From contig CAWJJO010000012.1 in the NCBI GenBank assembly GCA_963843285.1, forward strand, positions 372,001 through 436,000: a stretch of 64,000 nucleotides of DNA, written 5' to 3'. This DNA is from CAZDDB01 sp963843285 (GTDB lineage Bacteria > Acidobacteriota > HRBIN11 > JAKEFK01). Positions 26,334-34,898 of the stretch are shown piece by piece; positions within the stretch are counted from its first letter, which is position 1; the number at the start of each line of letters is the position of its first letter. Made by a program: the position numbers and the translations under genes. Below the pieces are notes generated by a model. That model was given only the letters and a program-made list of their open reading frames with translations. It searched no databases and had not been told where the DNA came from.

Positions 26334-27691
26334 ATGAATCGTACCTCTCAGTTTGCAACTGTACTGATGATTTTCATCCTGTTTGTGGCGTTTCTTCCGC
26401 GACAAGCAGGCGCGCAGGGATTTTCTTATGCGGAAGAAACAAAAGACGGCCGCATTTACGTTTTCAATAACATGAAGGCTTACCAGGATTGGAAAGCGAG
26501 CGGCGAGATGGGGAAAAGCATTACTCGCATCGGCGCCGGTCCCAACGGGGAGACGATTGTCGCTGACAGCATTGAGGCTCTCCAGCTATACTATTTCAAG
26601 CACAACCTACCGGCCGAAGTAGTGCCTGAAACGCCTGCTCCTGCAGTTCAGGAGAAGTTGCCGTATAAATTCAGCGGTTATATGTTTGGTGACTATTTCT
26701 ACAACACCTCGCGTGATCCCAACGTCTCGAAGTTTTCGAACGTGGCGATCCAACCCGGTGACGAAGATCAAAACGCCTTCCAGTTTCGAAGAATCTATTT
26801 CACTTTTGATGACGACATCTCTCCAAAGTTCACAACTCGTTTTCGTCTGGAAGCGGATCAGGCTGCGCTTTCCAGCAACGGCAGAATCAGTGTATTTGTC
26901 AAGGATGCTTATCTGCGATGGAAAAATGCTTTCAGCATGACCGACGTAATCTTCGGTATCCAGCCCACGCCCGCATTTGAAATATCCGAATCTGTTTGGG
27001 GATACCGTTCCCTCGAAAAGACGATCCTGGATCTACGTGGCATCGTTTCTTCACGTGATATTGCCGTCAGCTTGAGAGGGAAGCTGGACACGAACGGCAA
27101 ATACAACTACTGGGTGATGGCTGGAAACGGAAGCGGAAACAATCCCGAAATCGATAAATTCAAACGCGCATACTTCAATTTCTGGTGGAAACCGAATGAG
27201 AAATTCCAGGCCACAATTTACGAAGACTACCGTGCGCTGCCAGATATACCAAATCCGAACGACGCCGCCCAGAACATCAGCAACAGCAGCTGGACCACGG
27301 CATGGTTTGCCGGTTACGGATTGAAAGACAAGTACCAGATCGGATACGAAGGCTTCTTTGTGAAGACAGGACAACGGCACGAAACTCGGTTCGGCGGCGC
27401 CTTTCACATCTGGAAACAAGAACCGCAATCGGTCATTCCGTTTGGGGTTGGTATAACTTCAGCACGATCGTCGGTGTCGTCGGTCGATATGATTACCTTG
27501 AACCAAACAACAATTCCGCCATTACAGGAGATAAACGAAACTTTATCATAGCCAGCCTTGTGTTGAAGCCGCACAAGAACGTTTTCATTATGCCGAATGT
27601 GGAAATGGAAACGTACGAAGACAGCCCGACCGGCGCGTCCTTCAAAAAGTCGGTAACTCCACGAATCACCCTTTACTGGGTTTTCTTATAG
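26334..27691 (+). CDS. Outer-membrane porin of the pst cluster, one frameshift
   Basis: 452 residues after adding one base. Signal peptide (MIFILFVAFLPRQAGAQ, cleavage near 28), a ~60-residue linker region, then a beta-barrel from about 100 to the end with amphipathic strands rich in aromatic residues (FSGYMFGDYFYN, YNYWVMAGNGSG). The first frame ends at 27551 in non-family sequence; from about 27421 the barrel continues in another frame as IGHSVWGWYNFSTIVGVVGR to TLYWVFL at 27691. One missing A near 27415-27423 would join them exactly in codon number. Its place directly after pstB and the promoter element shared with pstS indicate a phosphate-regulated porin, perhaps for phosphate entry. Confidence 0.75.
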
Positions 27692-27712
27692 ATAGGAAGA
27701 CCCCACCAAGCG

Positions 27713-27757
27713 GGGACGCGATTGCTCCTAGATAGAGAGCCGCGTCCCTTCTTCTTT
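27713..27757 (+). terminator. Terminator after the porin
   Basis: GGGACGCG (27713-27720) pairs with CGCGTCCC (27741-27748), followed by TTCTTCTTT. It lies between the convergent porin and GGDEF genes and ends the pst-porin transcript. Confidence 0.65.
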
Positions 27758-28655
27758 ACTCGGTTTGGGCGATCGACTCGGCAATCTGATAGCAGTTGCC
27801 GCCTTGTTGTTTGGCGCGATACATCGCCCGATCTGCGGCTTGCAGAAGCTGCTGGGGAAAGTCATATTCTCCGGCGCCAATTGCAATTCCAATGCTTGCC
27901 GAAGAAATTAGATCCCGTCCCTGGATCTGAAACGCCGCTGCGAATTGATCCTGCAGCCTTTGAGCGACCAGAATTGCATGATCTTTGCTTGGCAAATCAT
28001 CTGCAAGGACTGCAAACTCATCCCCTCCGGTCCTTGCAACGGTATCGAATGGGCGGACGCAAGATTGCAAACGCGCAGCAACTTGCTGAAGAAGCACGTC
28101 TCCCATCAAATGTCCCAACTTTGCGTTGACGCGTTTGAATTGATCCAGATCCAGAAAGTAAACCGCGAAGAAATAACTCTTCCTGCGTTTGGAACGCGCG
28201 ATTGCATTACTGACACATTCAATAAATAGATTGCGATTGGCCACACCGGTCAGTGAATCGTGCAAGGTAGAGTCTCTCCATTTTTCGTATTGCTGGACCC
28301 ACAGTTCGGCGATCTGGAGCCGCAAATAGAGCTGTGACCTTTCCTCTGACCAGATGAGATAATCGTCCGCGCCTGAGTCAATCATCTTGCGGAGCTCTCC
28401 GCAATCGGTTGTATTCGTAATTCCGAGCACCAGCATGAATTCCGACCGCTCCAACCGGCGCAGGCACACAAAAATCGATTCCCCCTGGACCTGGAATGAG
28501 GAATCGACGATCGTTAACGAATAGGAGTTGTGCTGCAAGTCGCCCCACGCCTCCGGCGCAGTGGGATAGGACTTGAACTCGTGCTTTCGGGAGAGAAGAA
28601 CCTCCTCGATTTGCAGCCGGGTACGTGTATCACTTACCGCCACAAGAACGTTCAT
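27756..28655 (-). CDS. Receiver-like GGDEF diguanylate cyclase
   Basis: 299 residues. The N-terminal ~120 residues have a receiver-like fold (MNVLVAVSDTRTRLQIEEVL; possible phospho-acceptor D51 in LTIVDSS), but the paired acidic residues at the start are degenerate, so phosphorylation is doubtful. The GGDEF domain (about 125-295) has DSLTGVANRNLF, FLDLDQFKRVN, an inhibitory RPFD site and an intact RTGGDEFAVL five residues later. The enzyme should make c-di-GMP. It is closely similar in layout to the GGDEF part of the giant sensor at 2.4-8.6 kb. Soluble and apparently monocistronic. Confidence 0.88.
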   Translation of the reverse strand: MNVLVAVSDTRTRLQIEEVLLSRKHEFKSYPTAPEAWGDLQHNSYSLTIVDSSFQVQGESIFVCLRRLERSEFMLVLGITNTTDCGELRKMIDSGADDYLIWSEERSQLYLRLQIAELWVQQYEKWRDSTLHDSLTGVANRNLFIECVSNAIARSKRRKSYFFAVYFLDLDQFKRVNAKLGHLMGDVLLQQVAARLQSCVRPFDTVARTGGDEFAVLADDLPSKDHAILVAQRLQDQFAAAFQIQGRDLISSASIGIAIGAGEYDFPQQLLQAADRAMYRAKQQGGNCYQIAESIAQTE

Positions 28656-28730
28656 AACCTCTTAAAACGCCTCGGGCGCACGCGGGGGCAATGCGCCCGT
28701 TGTGACTGCACGCTTGATACGTCTCAGTCG

Positions 28731-28919
28731 TTAAGAATCGCTTTTATATAATTTCCGATCTCGTACTTCCTGTATCACTAGAACACAGAACACGACAAGC
28801 AGACTTCCCATCAGGATGAAACAGAGGTCCCACAGGAGGTGATGACCTCCAAACAGTGTGGCATGACAAACCAACAGCATTACAGCACAGGCCAGGAAGA
28901 GAAGGGCATATGCCTTCAT
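28731..28919 (-). CDS. Small two-span membrane protein
   Basis: 62 residues from the ATG at 28917-28919, preceded by GGTGGGC. Two hydrophobic segments, ALLFLACAVMLLVCHATLF and LWDLCFILMGSLLVVFCVLV, are followed by a charged tail (IQEVRDRKLYKSDS). An upstream in-frame start exists but would add 53 residues of repeat-like composition (including the GTCCCCG palindrome), so the short form is preferred. No family recognised. Confidence 0.5.
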   Translation of the reverse strand: MKAYALLFLACAVMLLVCHATLFGGHHLLWDLCFILMGSLLVVFCVLVIQEVRDRKLYKSDS

Positions 28920-28972
28920 CGATAGCCCACCAGTGCTGGAACTACGCTTTGGAACTCGCAGTCGCATTTCTT

Positions 28973-28989
28973 GTCCCCGTCCCGGGGAC
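28973..28989. repeat. GTCCCCG/CGGGGAC palindrome
   Basis: GTCCCCGTCCCGGGGAC, a 7-bp inverted repeat with a 3-bp centre, in the 248-base gap between the small membrane protein and the truncated sensor. Confidence 0.5.
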
Positions 28990-29108
28990 TGAAGCGAGCC
29001 GAGATGACCCGCATCAGTGATCCCGAAACTGCTCAGACTTGGTCCTAACAGTGCAAAACGGATGCCAGCTGCCGGCAATCGTTGCCTCGACCAGACCCGA
29101 CAGATTAT

Positions 29109-29169
29109 GAATCGCGTAGTTCATCAAATGCCAAAGTGACTTCAGCATTTGATGAAATGGACGCGATTC
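29109..29169. repeat. 61-bp two-part palindrome at the break of a sensor gene
   Basis: GAATCGCGT (29109) pairs with ACGCGATTC (29161-29169), and CATCAAATGC (29122) with GCATTTGATG (29145-29154). The stem is 19 bp with an AGTT/AAATGG internal loop. The truncated sensor fragment stops at its edge. Confidence 0.7.
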
Positions 29170-29482
29170 AGAATCCATGGCTACCAATCAAACAGGGGAA
29201 GGCGCTTGCCTGCAAAACATGCGCTTCTCTCTTATTCGGCAATGCAATCAGTTTCGTCAGCGTCCGTTCCGATGCGACTGTATCGCGAGAAGTAAGATCC
29301 ATTACGCTGGAATCGCCAATAATCCGCGCCATCACGACAGTTTCGTCTGTCATATCGGTCTTAAAAGTGGATAGTTCGTTTAAGAACACGATTGTGAATC
29401 CGGCAAGCAGCGGCAATAGAGTTACCAGCAAGAAAGCAAGGATCAACTTATTTTTAATGGAAAGGTTCTTCAGGAACGGCAT
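29168..29482 (-). pseudogene. N-terminal remnant of a membrane-bound sensor (CHASE8-like)
   Basis: 104 residues: MPFLKNLSIKNKLILAFLLV continues into one membrane segment (about 10-35), then an extracytoplasmic helix matching the start of CHASE8-type sensor domains (DETVVMARIIGDSSVMDLTS, about 45-64). Full-length relatives continue into a HAMP domain and a kinase or cyclase output; none follows here. The frame stops inside a large palindrome at 29109-29169, and the next 250 bases hold no output domain. Best read as the stump of a deleted signalling gene. Confidence 0.6.
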
Positions 29483-29576
29483 TTGCCCCTCCCTAAATAC
29501 TAATAGAGTCGTAGGTCATGGTGTCCAGTCTATCACAAGTAGCAAAACTTCCTGACTGCATGCTATTCTGACGGGG

Positions 29577-30752
29577 ATGTGTCTTCTAAACAAGTTGGGA
29601 GGGGCGTTTACGCGAAAGCCCCTGGAGATGAAAGATGATCTCAGTGGAAGCGCCGGCGATCTGCTCAAGCGCGCCTGGGAGGATATTGATCCGGACAGGC
29701 TGATCGATTATCACACCCACGTGGCCGGACTTGGAACCGACGGTACAGAGGCCTTCATCAACGCCAGAATGCTCTCCTGGGCTCATCCTTTTCATCGCGT
29801 TAAGTTTGCCGTGTATCTGACCGCGTACGGGGTTCGAAACGAAAAACATACCGATTCCAAACTTGTAGCGCGAATCGTTGATCTGGTCCGGCACACTCCA
29901 TTGCACGGGAGGCACCGATTGCTGGCGTTTGATAGAAACCACAATCCCGATGGATCTGTGAATCTCGCAAAAACCGAATTCTATGTTCCGAATGAATACG
30001 TCTTTGATCTGGCAGACAGGTTTCCGGATCTTTTTCTACCGGCGATGTCGGTGCATCCGTTTCGTCCGGATGCATTGATGGAATTGGAGAAATGGGCTTT
30101 GCGCGGATGCCGGATTCTGAAATGGTTGCCCAATGCAATGGGAATCAATCCTTCCGACCCACGTTGCGATCCGTTTTATCAAAAGATGAAAGAGCTGGGT
30201 ATCGTTTTGCTGAGCCACGGCGGGGAAGAGAAAGCCGTCGAAGCTGCTGAGGATCAAAAACTGGGGAATCCCCTTTTGCTCAGAAGACCGCTGGATCTCG
30301 GGGTAAAAGTGATTGTTGCCCATTGCGCAGGCCTTGGCGAAAACGAGGATCTGGACAGTCTGGCACGCGAGCGGCGAACAAATTTCGAATTCTTTCTCCG
30401 CCTCATGGATGAAAACAAGTATGAAGGACTGGTGTTTGGAGAAATCTCGGCGATGACGCAGTTCAATCGGATCGGAACGCCGCTAACCACAATGCTGCAA
30501 CGTGAAGATCTGCATCCGAGACTGATCAACGGAAGCGATTATCCGTTGCCGGCAATTAATATTCTTGTCCGCACCGGCCCGCTTGTGAAAGCCGGCTACA
30601 TCACAACGGAGGAGCGCAAACTATTAAATGAAATCTATCACTTCAACCCTCTGCTCTACGATTTTGCATTGAAGCGATGCGTGCGGATCCCGGGTACGGG
30701 TCGGCGTTTTCCGGGATCTGTGTTCATGCTCAACTCGTCACTTGGCGTTTAG
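29577..30752 (+). CDS. TIM-barrel amidohydrolase (amidohydrolase_2-like)
   Basis: 391 residues from the first ATG; an in-frame ATG at 29628 (MKDDLSG) is equally plausible because neither has a well-spaced ribosome site. Metal-binding residues are visible in DYHTHVAG (HxH), LLSHGG, VIVAHCAG and NGSDYPLPA (Asp), all in the order of the amidohydrolase superfamily. The substrate is unknown. It does not resemble the broken amidohydrolase at 10.5 kb. Its 3' end overlaps the convergent glycosidase-like gene by 15 bases. Confidence 0.8.
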   Translation: MCLLNKLGGAFTRKPLEMKDDLSGSAGDLLKRAWEDIDPDRLIDYHTHVAGLGTDGTEAFINARMLSWAHPFHRVKFAVYLTAYGVRNEKHTDSKLVARIVDLVRHTPLHGRHRLLAFDRNHNPDGSVNLAKTEFYVPNEYVFDLADRFPDLFLPAMSVHPFRPDALMELEKWALRGCRILKWLPNAMGINPSDPRCDPFYQKMKELGIVLLSHGGEEKAVEAAEDQKLGNPLLLRRPLDLGVKVIVAHCAGLGENEDLDSLARERRTNFEFFLRLMDENKYEGLVFGEISAMTQFNRIGTPLTTMLQREDLHPRLINGSDYPLPAINILVRTGPLVKAGYITTEERKLLNEIYHFNPLLYDFALKRCVRIPGTGRRFPGSVFMLNSSLGV

Positions 30753-31688
30753 TCTTTCGCTCTGTCTTCGATATTCGCGAAGCAGCGCGAGATCCGGCTT
30801 GTAGATATCGTCTTTGTGGTTGAAGGAGGCGCCGCATTGAAGGCTTTCTCTCAGCCATTGAGTTACGCGGCGGTTTTCATCGCGTGTTTTCCAGGCGCCG
30901 TCGGTGTCAATCACAATCGTTTTTCCCTGTGACACGTATTTCCGTACGGTTTTGCAAATGCCTTGGCCCTCCCAGACATCCGCATGAAACGAGATGACGT
31001 CCACCCATGGCTCCTGTAAAATGCCAGCGCACCTTCCCTGGATATTGACTGCAATTTCCGCGTCCGGAGCTTCCGCAAGAATCCAGGATGCGACACGCCG
31101 GTGCCAGGAATCAAGCATAGCGCAGTCGGGAGACCAGTTTGCTTCGTTCATGATTTCGTAGATCGGACTAAATTCGCGAGTCTCGGAAACAATTGTTCGC
31201 ACGTAGTTTCTCTGGATCGTCAGGAGTCTCCTGTTTCGAAGATCATAGAAATCGGGAAGCGCGTTTTTCAAAATACCGTTGTGATTATTTTTGTAAAACC
31301 AGGGGCTCTGGGGGAAAATTTCATCTGTAGAAAGGGCCCAGTGATCAAACAACGTCAGCAAAACTTTTTGATGGTGCATTCGCGCGGACAAAATCACTGA
31401 GCGGAGCCGGTTCAAGTAATCCCTGTCGATCCGGTCCAGATTGTATTTGCCTCCCTGCTTTTCAAATGGCATCCTCTCGCGTACGTGGGGAATCGAATTG
31501 TTATATCCGCCCGTCCAGATTCTCTGGAGATTCACTCCATGCGCTTCCATCTCTTCGAAATAACTGCGGGCATCAAAGGCGGGATCCGTCACAATCTGGT
31601 AGTCCGAATAGCCAAGATACGTTTCTGCGGAAAGGAACGTTGCCGGCAAGTAAATCGCGAGAATCAAAATCCAAATACGCTTCACCAT
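30738..31688 (-). CDS. Secreted glycoside-hydrolase-like TIM-barrel protein
   Basis: 316 residues with a signal peptide (IWILILAIYLPATFLSA). The body has the look of a clan-A glycoside hydrolase: LQRIWTGGYNN near the start of the barrel, IYEIMNEANWSPD at about 178-190 with a candidate acid/base Glu after Asn, and VIDTDGAWKT near 268 where the nucleophile is usually a Glu but is Asp here. The family cannot be assigned, and the altered nucleophile position leaves activity uncertain. Convergent with, and overlapping, the amidohydrolase gene. Confidence 0.65.
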   Translation of the reverse strand: MVKRIWILILAIYLPATFLSAETYLGYSDYQIVTDPAFDARSYFEEMEAHGVNLQRIWTGGYNNSIPHVRERMPFEKQGGKYNLDRIDRDYLNRLRSVILSARMHHQKVLLTLFDHWALSTDEIFPQSPWFYKNNHNGILKNALPDFYDLRNRRLLTIQRNYVRTIVSETREFSPIYEIMNEANWSPDCAMLDSWHRRVASWILAEAPDAEIAVNIQGRCAGILQEPWVDVISFHADVWEGQGICKTVRKYVSQGKTIVIDTDGAWKTRDENRRVTQWLRESLQCGASFNHKDDIYKPDLALLREYRRQSERLNAK

Positions 31689-31768
31689 TCTAATATGGTG
31701 TCCAAGCGGCGCTCAGGCCACCCCAATAATCATATTTTGGATTGCCCGCCTGCATCGAAGAAAAGTCG

Positions 31769-32434
31769 CTACTGCAAACTTTTCGGATTGAAAGGGGAAT
31801 AGCCGAGAAACTGCCACCCGGGCGGAAAAACATCTGCTGTTTCCCGGACTTCTTCCACTTCAAATGCAACCAGACGCTCCGCGCCCACGAAGTCCCCGAT
31901 GCGCGCTGGATCCCAGATTACCTCGGCTTTTCCGGAAAGTTGTAAGATTCTCCCATCCTGAAAATCGAGAAACAGCAAACCCGCATTCGGGTTCTCCGTC
32001 GGCTCGCGCGCCTGGATATATTTTGGGCAAAGTGAATAGACCCGATCGAGCCGGACCAGAATATTTCCATCAGATCCGATTTCCGCTTTGCCTTTCAATT
32101 TGGCGCGCCGGCGGGTTGCGAATTCAATCGCAAGCAACCCGATCTGCGCATTGTGTACCAGGTTCTTTACGAGCGGATCGGATGCAGCCGTTGAGGCTGC
32201 GATCCGAACCGTTTTTTCATCCGGTATATTGATAAACCCAGGATCTCCGGTTAGAAGCGATGCCCAAACGCGACCATTCGCATCGATGCTGGAAGCGACC
32301 AGCATCCGCTGCTCGCGAAGAAACGTCTGCGCACGAGCAGGGACCGTGGAGCGCATAACGCCCGATACCTTGCCGGCGGCTTCCTGTACACCGGCGCGCG
32401 CCTGAACTTTCAATTCCCCCGCATGATATTTCAT
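31769..32434 (-). CDS. Pyridoxamine 5'-phosphate oxidase-like FMN-binding protein
   Basis: 221 residues with the flavin split-barrel pattern: QRMLVASSIDANGRVWASLL (about 42-61), GDPGFINIPDEKTVRIAAST, then IGLLAIEFATRRRAKLKGKA (about 99-118) and SLCPKYIQAR. This subgroup resembles PNPOx-like proteins of unknown substrate rather than true PdxH. It is divergent from modE with 172 bases between starts, so shared control with molybdate metabolism is possible but unproven. Confidence 0.75.
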   Translation of the reverse strand: MKYHAGELKVQARAGVQEAAGKVSGVMRSTVPARAQTFLREQRMLVASSIDANGRVWASLLTGDPGFINIPDEKTVRIAASTAASDPLVKNLVHNAQIGLLAIEFATRRRAKLKGKAEIGSDGNILVRLDRVYSLCPKYIQAREPTENPNAGLLFLDFQDGRILQLSGKAEVIWDPARIGDFVGAERLVAFEVEEVRETADVFPPGWQFLGYSPFNPKSLQ

Positions 32435-32606
32435 GATCGCCTCCGATCAGAAGAAACCGCAAGCAGGCGCGCCGCCCGGAACGGCATCGTGTGATTCCGC
32501 TCCAGTGGAGCTGAAAACCTCAAGACGCGTACCGTCCGTATTATCAACGTCACAACAAAACCGCCGCGGTTGCGTCCGCGCGAAAGAATGTTTCATAATC
32601 TGTGCA

Positions 32607-32954
32607 ATGACCAAAAAGACGTTGCATCCCCGTTTTCGTATTTTTCGTGGAAGAGAGATTGCGATCGGCCCGGGCAAGGCAGATCTCCTCATCGCGATCT
32701 CTGACACGGGATCTATCAACCAGGCGTCGCGAAAGTTGAACATGTCCTATATGAGGGCCTGGAAGCTGGTCCGAACCATGAATGCGTGCTTTCGGAATCC
32801 TGTGATCGTCGCTTCTCGCGGTGGAAAACAAAAAGGCGGAGCGCGACTAACGCCATCCGGCGCCAGAATCCTCGAACTTTACCAGCGCCTGGAAACCGAA
32901 AGCCTACGGGCCACCCAACAGACATGGAAAAAGATCCAGCGGCAGTTGCGGTGA
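32607..32954 (+). CDS. modE: ModE-type N-terminal (LysR-like) DNA-binding molybdate regulator
   Basis: 115 residues from the ATG at 32607. This is a single ModE winged-helix domain: FRGREIAIGPGKADLLIAIS, then DTGSINQASRKLNMSYMRAW (about 39-58, the recognition helix region) and RGGKQKGGARLTPSGARIL (the wing). It lacks the C-terminal TOBE/MOP molybdate-binding domains of E. coli ModE, so molybdate sensing would need another partner or the protein acts as a shortened ModE. It precedes the porin-modA-modBC operon, whose promoter carries a ModE-like site. Confidence 0.85.
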   Translation: MTKKTLHPRFRIFRGREIAIGPGKADLLIAISDTGSINQASRKLNMSYMRAWKLVRTMNACFRNPVIVASRGGKQKGGARLTPSGARILELYQRLETESLRATQQTWKKIQRQLR

Positions 32955-32971
32955 GAAGGACTGCTGGCATC

Positions 32972-33008
32972 CGATATATTTGACAAAATATATTTAACGA
33001 AATATGAT
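32972..33008 (+). promoter_or_regulatory. Porin-mod promoter overlapped by a ModE-box-like palindrome
   Basis: TTGACA (32980-32985), 17 bases, TATGAT (33003-33008) form a good sigma-70 promoter. The -35 lies inside the inverted repeat ATATATTT-GACA-AAATATAT (32974-32993), bordered by CG on the left (32972-32973) and TTAACG on the right (32994-32999). CGnTATAT...TAACG is the general form of Mo-boxes; the spacing differs from the E. coli modA site. Occupancy would block the promoter. Confidence 0.65.
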
Positions 33009-33038
33009 GCCTGCTTCTGTTGAGGTGGAGTAGCACCC

Positions 33039-34136
33039 ATGAGGCTGCGGACCTGCATTTCTGTGATTCTTTTGTTCTTCTGTTTCGATGCTGTGGCGGA
33101 GACAGAAGCAAAACCGGCCGGACGCGAGCCAACCCTGAAGATCGGCGGACTCATTCAGTTTCAAGCTGATTTTGGCGAGCGGGGGGACAGCCGCTTTACT
33201 ACTGCGGATGATCGATTCTATCTGCGCAGAGCGCGCTTGAATGCAAACGGGAATTTCCTGGAAGAATTCGATTTCAAAGTAGAGCTGGAGCTCTCCGGCT
33301 CCCTCTCCAACAATTCCACCAGCGTCAGTACCAGCAATCTGCGCGCCCAGCTTACCGACGGCTATGTCAACTGGAACCGGCATGCCGGCGCAAATATCAA
33401 GGGTGGTCAATTCAAATCACCCTTCGGCTACGAGCAGCTCGTGACCGACGCGCGGTTGTTCACGATTGAGCGATCGCTGGTCAACGACCGGTTGACCATC
33501 GGCCGTCAAATCGGAGCACAGGTCTGGGGCAGTTTTTATGGCAAACGCCTTTCTTACGCCTATGGCCTATTTAACGGAAATAGTGTGAACGTATCGTTTA
33601 ACGATAACGATTCATTTCTTCCATGTGCCCGCCTTGCGGGGATCCCATGGCAGGGGAAATTGTTCGGCAAGGAATCAAATTGGACTGCCGGCGGTAACAT
33701 GTTTTTCTCTGAAGATACAAATCTCACCGGCCAATCCGCCGATTTTTCTTTTGGCGGAAACGCCTTTACTGGAAAAAGACAAGGAAGCGGAATCGATTCG
33801 CAGCTTCATATCGGACCGATGGATCTCTGGGTGGAATATCTGCTAGTGCGATTCGAGCCGGAAGACAACATTCCGCTCGACCGGTTTACGCCATCGGGAT
33901 GGTACGCGCAGTTTTCCTACTATTTTACCAAGCGCATCCAGGGAGTCGGCAAATACGAACGATTCGATCCGGATCTGGAGCCGAATTTCACTGCCACAAG
34001 CACGTGGACATTCGGTCTGAATTACGAAATCAAAGGACATGATCTGAAGATGCAGCTCAATTACCTGCGCACGGAGGCAACCGGGATCCTTGAGATACAG
34101 GACAAGATCCTGTGCAGATTTCAGCTCGTATTCTGA
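33039..34136 (+). CDS. Phosphate-selective-porin (OprO/OprP)-like outer-membrane porin in the mod operon
   Basis: 365 residues, preceded by GAGGTGGAG (33022-33030). Signal peptide ISVILLFFCFDAVAE, mature protein with an early glycine-rich strand (LKIGGLIQFQADFGE), RFYLRRARLNANG (porin O/P family pattern), and repeated amphipathic strands up to a C-terminal aromatic (FQLVF), as required for outer-membrane assembly. The stop is 9 bases before the modA ATG. The ModE-like promoter in front and ModABC behind imply that it admits molybdate or tungstate oxyanions, which is inference. OprO/P relatives carry phosphate or pyrophosphate. Confidence 0.8.
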   Translation: MRLRTCISVILLFFCFDAVAETEAKPAGREPTLKIGGLIQFQADFGERGDSRFTTADDRFYLRRARLNANGNFLEEFDFKVELELSGSLSNNSTSVSTSNLRAQLTDGYVNWNRHAGANIKGGQFKSPFGYEQLVTDARLFTIERSLVNDRLTIGRQIGAQVWGSFYGKRLSYAYGLFNGNSVNVSFNDNDSFLPCARLAGIPWQGKLFGKESNWTAGGNMFFSEDTNLTGQSADFSFGGNAFTGKRQGSGIDSQLHIGPMDLWVEYLLVRFEPEDNIPLDRFTPSGWYAQFSYYFTKRIQGVGKYERFDPDLEPNFTATSTWTFGLNYEIKGHDLKMQLNYLRTEATGILEIQDKILCRFQLVF

Positions 34137-34145
34137 GTGTGGCTG

Positions 34146-34898
34146 ATGAAAAAAGGATGTTATTTTCTTTCACTGCTGATCCTTGTAATTTCCGTATCCG
34201 GCCTTCACGCAGCGGAACTGCAGATTTTCGCTGCTGCAAGCCTGACGGATGCCCTCCAGGAGATCGGCGCCGCTTACGAAAAAAAAACAGGGAACAAACT
34301 GATTTTCAACTTTGCTGCATCAAGTATTCTTGCGAGACAAATTCAAGAAGGAGCTCCGGCCGATCTCCTTTTCTCTGCCGATGAAGAGAAAATGGATTCA
34401 TTACAAAAAAAAGGTTTGATTCTGAAAGACACCCGAAAATCGCTATTATCCAACACGCTGGTCCTCGTGATTCCGTTTGACAGCAATGTCTCAATCGATT
34501 CGGCGAATCAACTCGCCACGTCAAACTGGAAGATTGCGATAGCGGAACCACAAACAGTGCCTGCGGGCATCTATGCAAAAGAGCATCTGAAGAAGATTGG
34601 AATCTGGAATCAGGTGATTAAGCGCATCATCCCAACCGAAAATGTGCGTGCCGCGCTGGCAGCCGTCGAATCCGGAAACGTGGATGTCGGAATTGTATAC
34701 AAGACCGACGCGAACATCTCGAAGCGCGTGAAGATCGCATACGAAATTGCTGCTCAAGACGGACCAAAGATCAGCTATCCGCTTGCTGTGGTTGCCGAAT
34801 CCAGCCAGGGTGATGCCGCCAGGAAATTGGCTGATTATCTTGCCTCTCCTGAATCGATTGCCGTTTTCCGGAAGTACGGCTTTCTAACACGGGAATGA
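34146..34898 (+). CDS. modA: ModA molybdate-binding periplasmic protein
   Basis: 250 residues from ATG 34146; a GTG nine bases upstream is also in frame. Signal peptide CYFLSLLILVISVSGLHAAE, then the ModA signatures IFAAASLTDALQEIG (about 25-39), FNFAASSILARQIQEGAPAD (about 53-72) and LFSADEEKMDSL. GNVDVGIVYKTDA near 180 is the second ligand-binding segment. ModA binds molybdate and tungstate. The TGA overlaps the ATG of modB (ATGA). Confidence 0.93.
   Translation: MKKGCYFLSLLILVISVSGLHAAELQIFAAASLTDALQEIGAAYEKKTGNKLIFNFAASSILARQIQEGAPADLLFSADEEKMDSLQKKGLILKDTRKSLLSNTLVLVIPFDSNVSIDSANQLATSNWKIAIAEPQTVPAGIYAKEHLKKIGIWNQVIKRIIPTENVRAALAAVESGNVDVGIVYKTDANISKRVKIAYEIAAQDGPKISYPLAVVAESSQGDAARKLADYLASPESIAVFRKYGFLTRE

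Noticed and set aside
26334..27551. Porin ending at 27551 as a complete 405-residue protein
   Set aside because: The last ~40 residues are not barrel-like, while the alternative frame continues the barrel to an aromatic-rich C-terminus at 27691.
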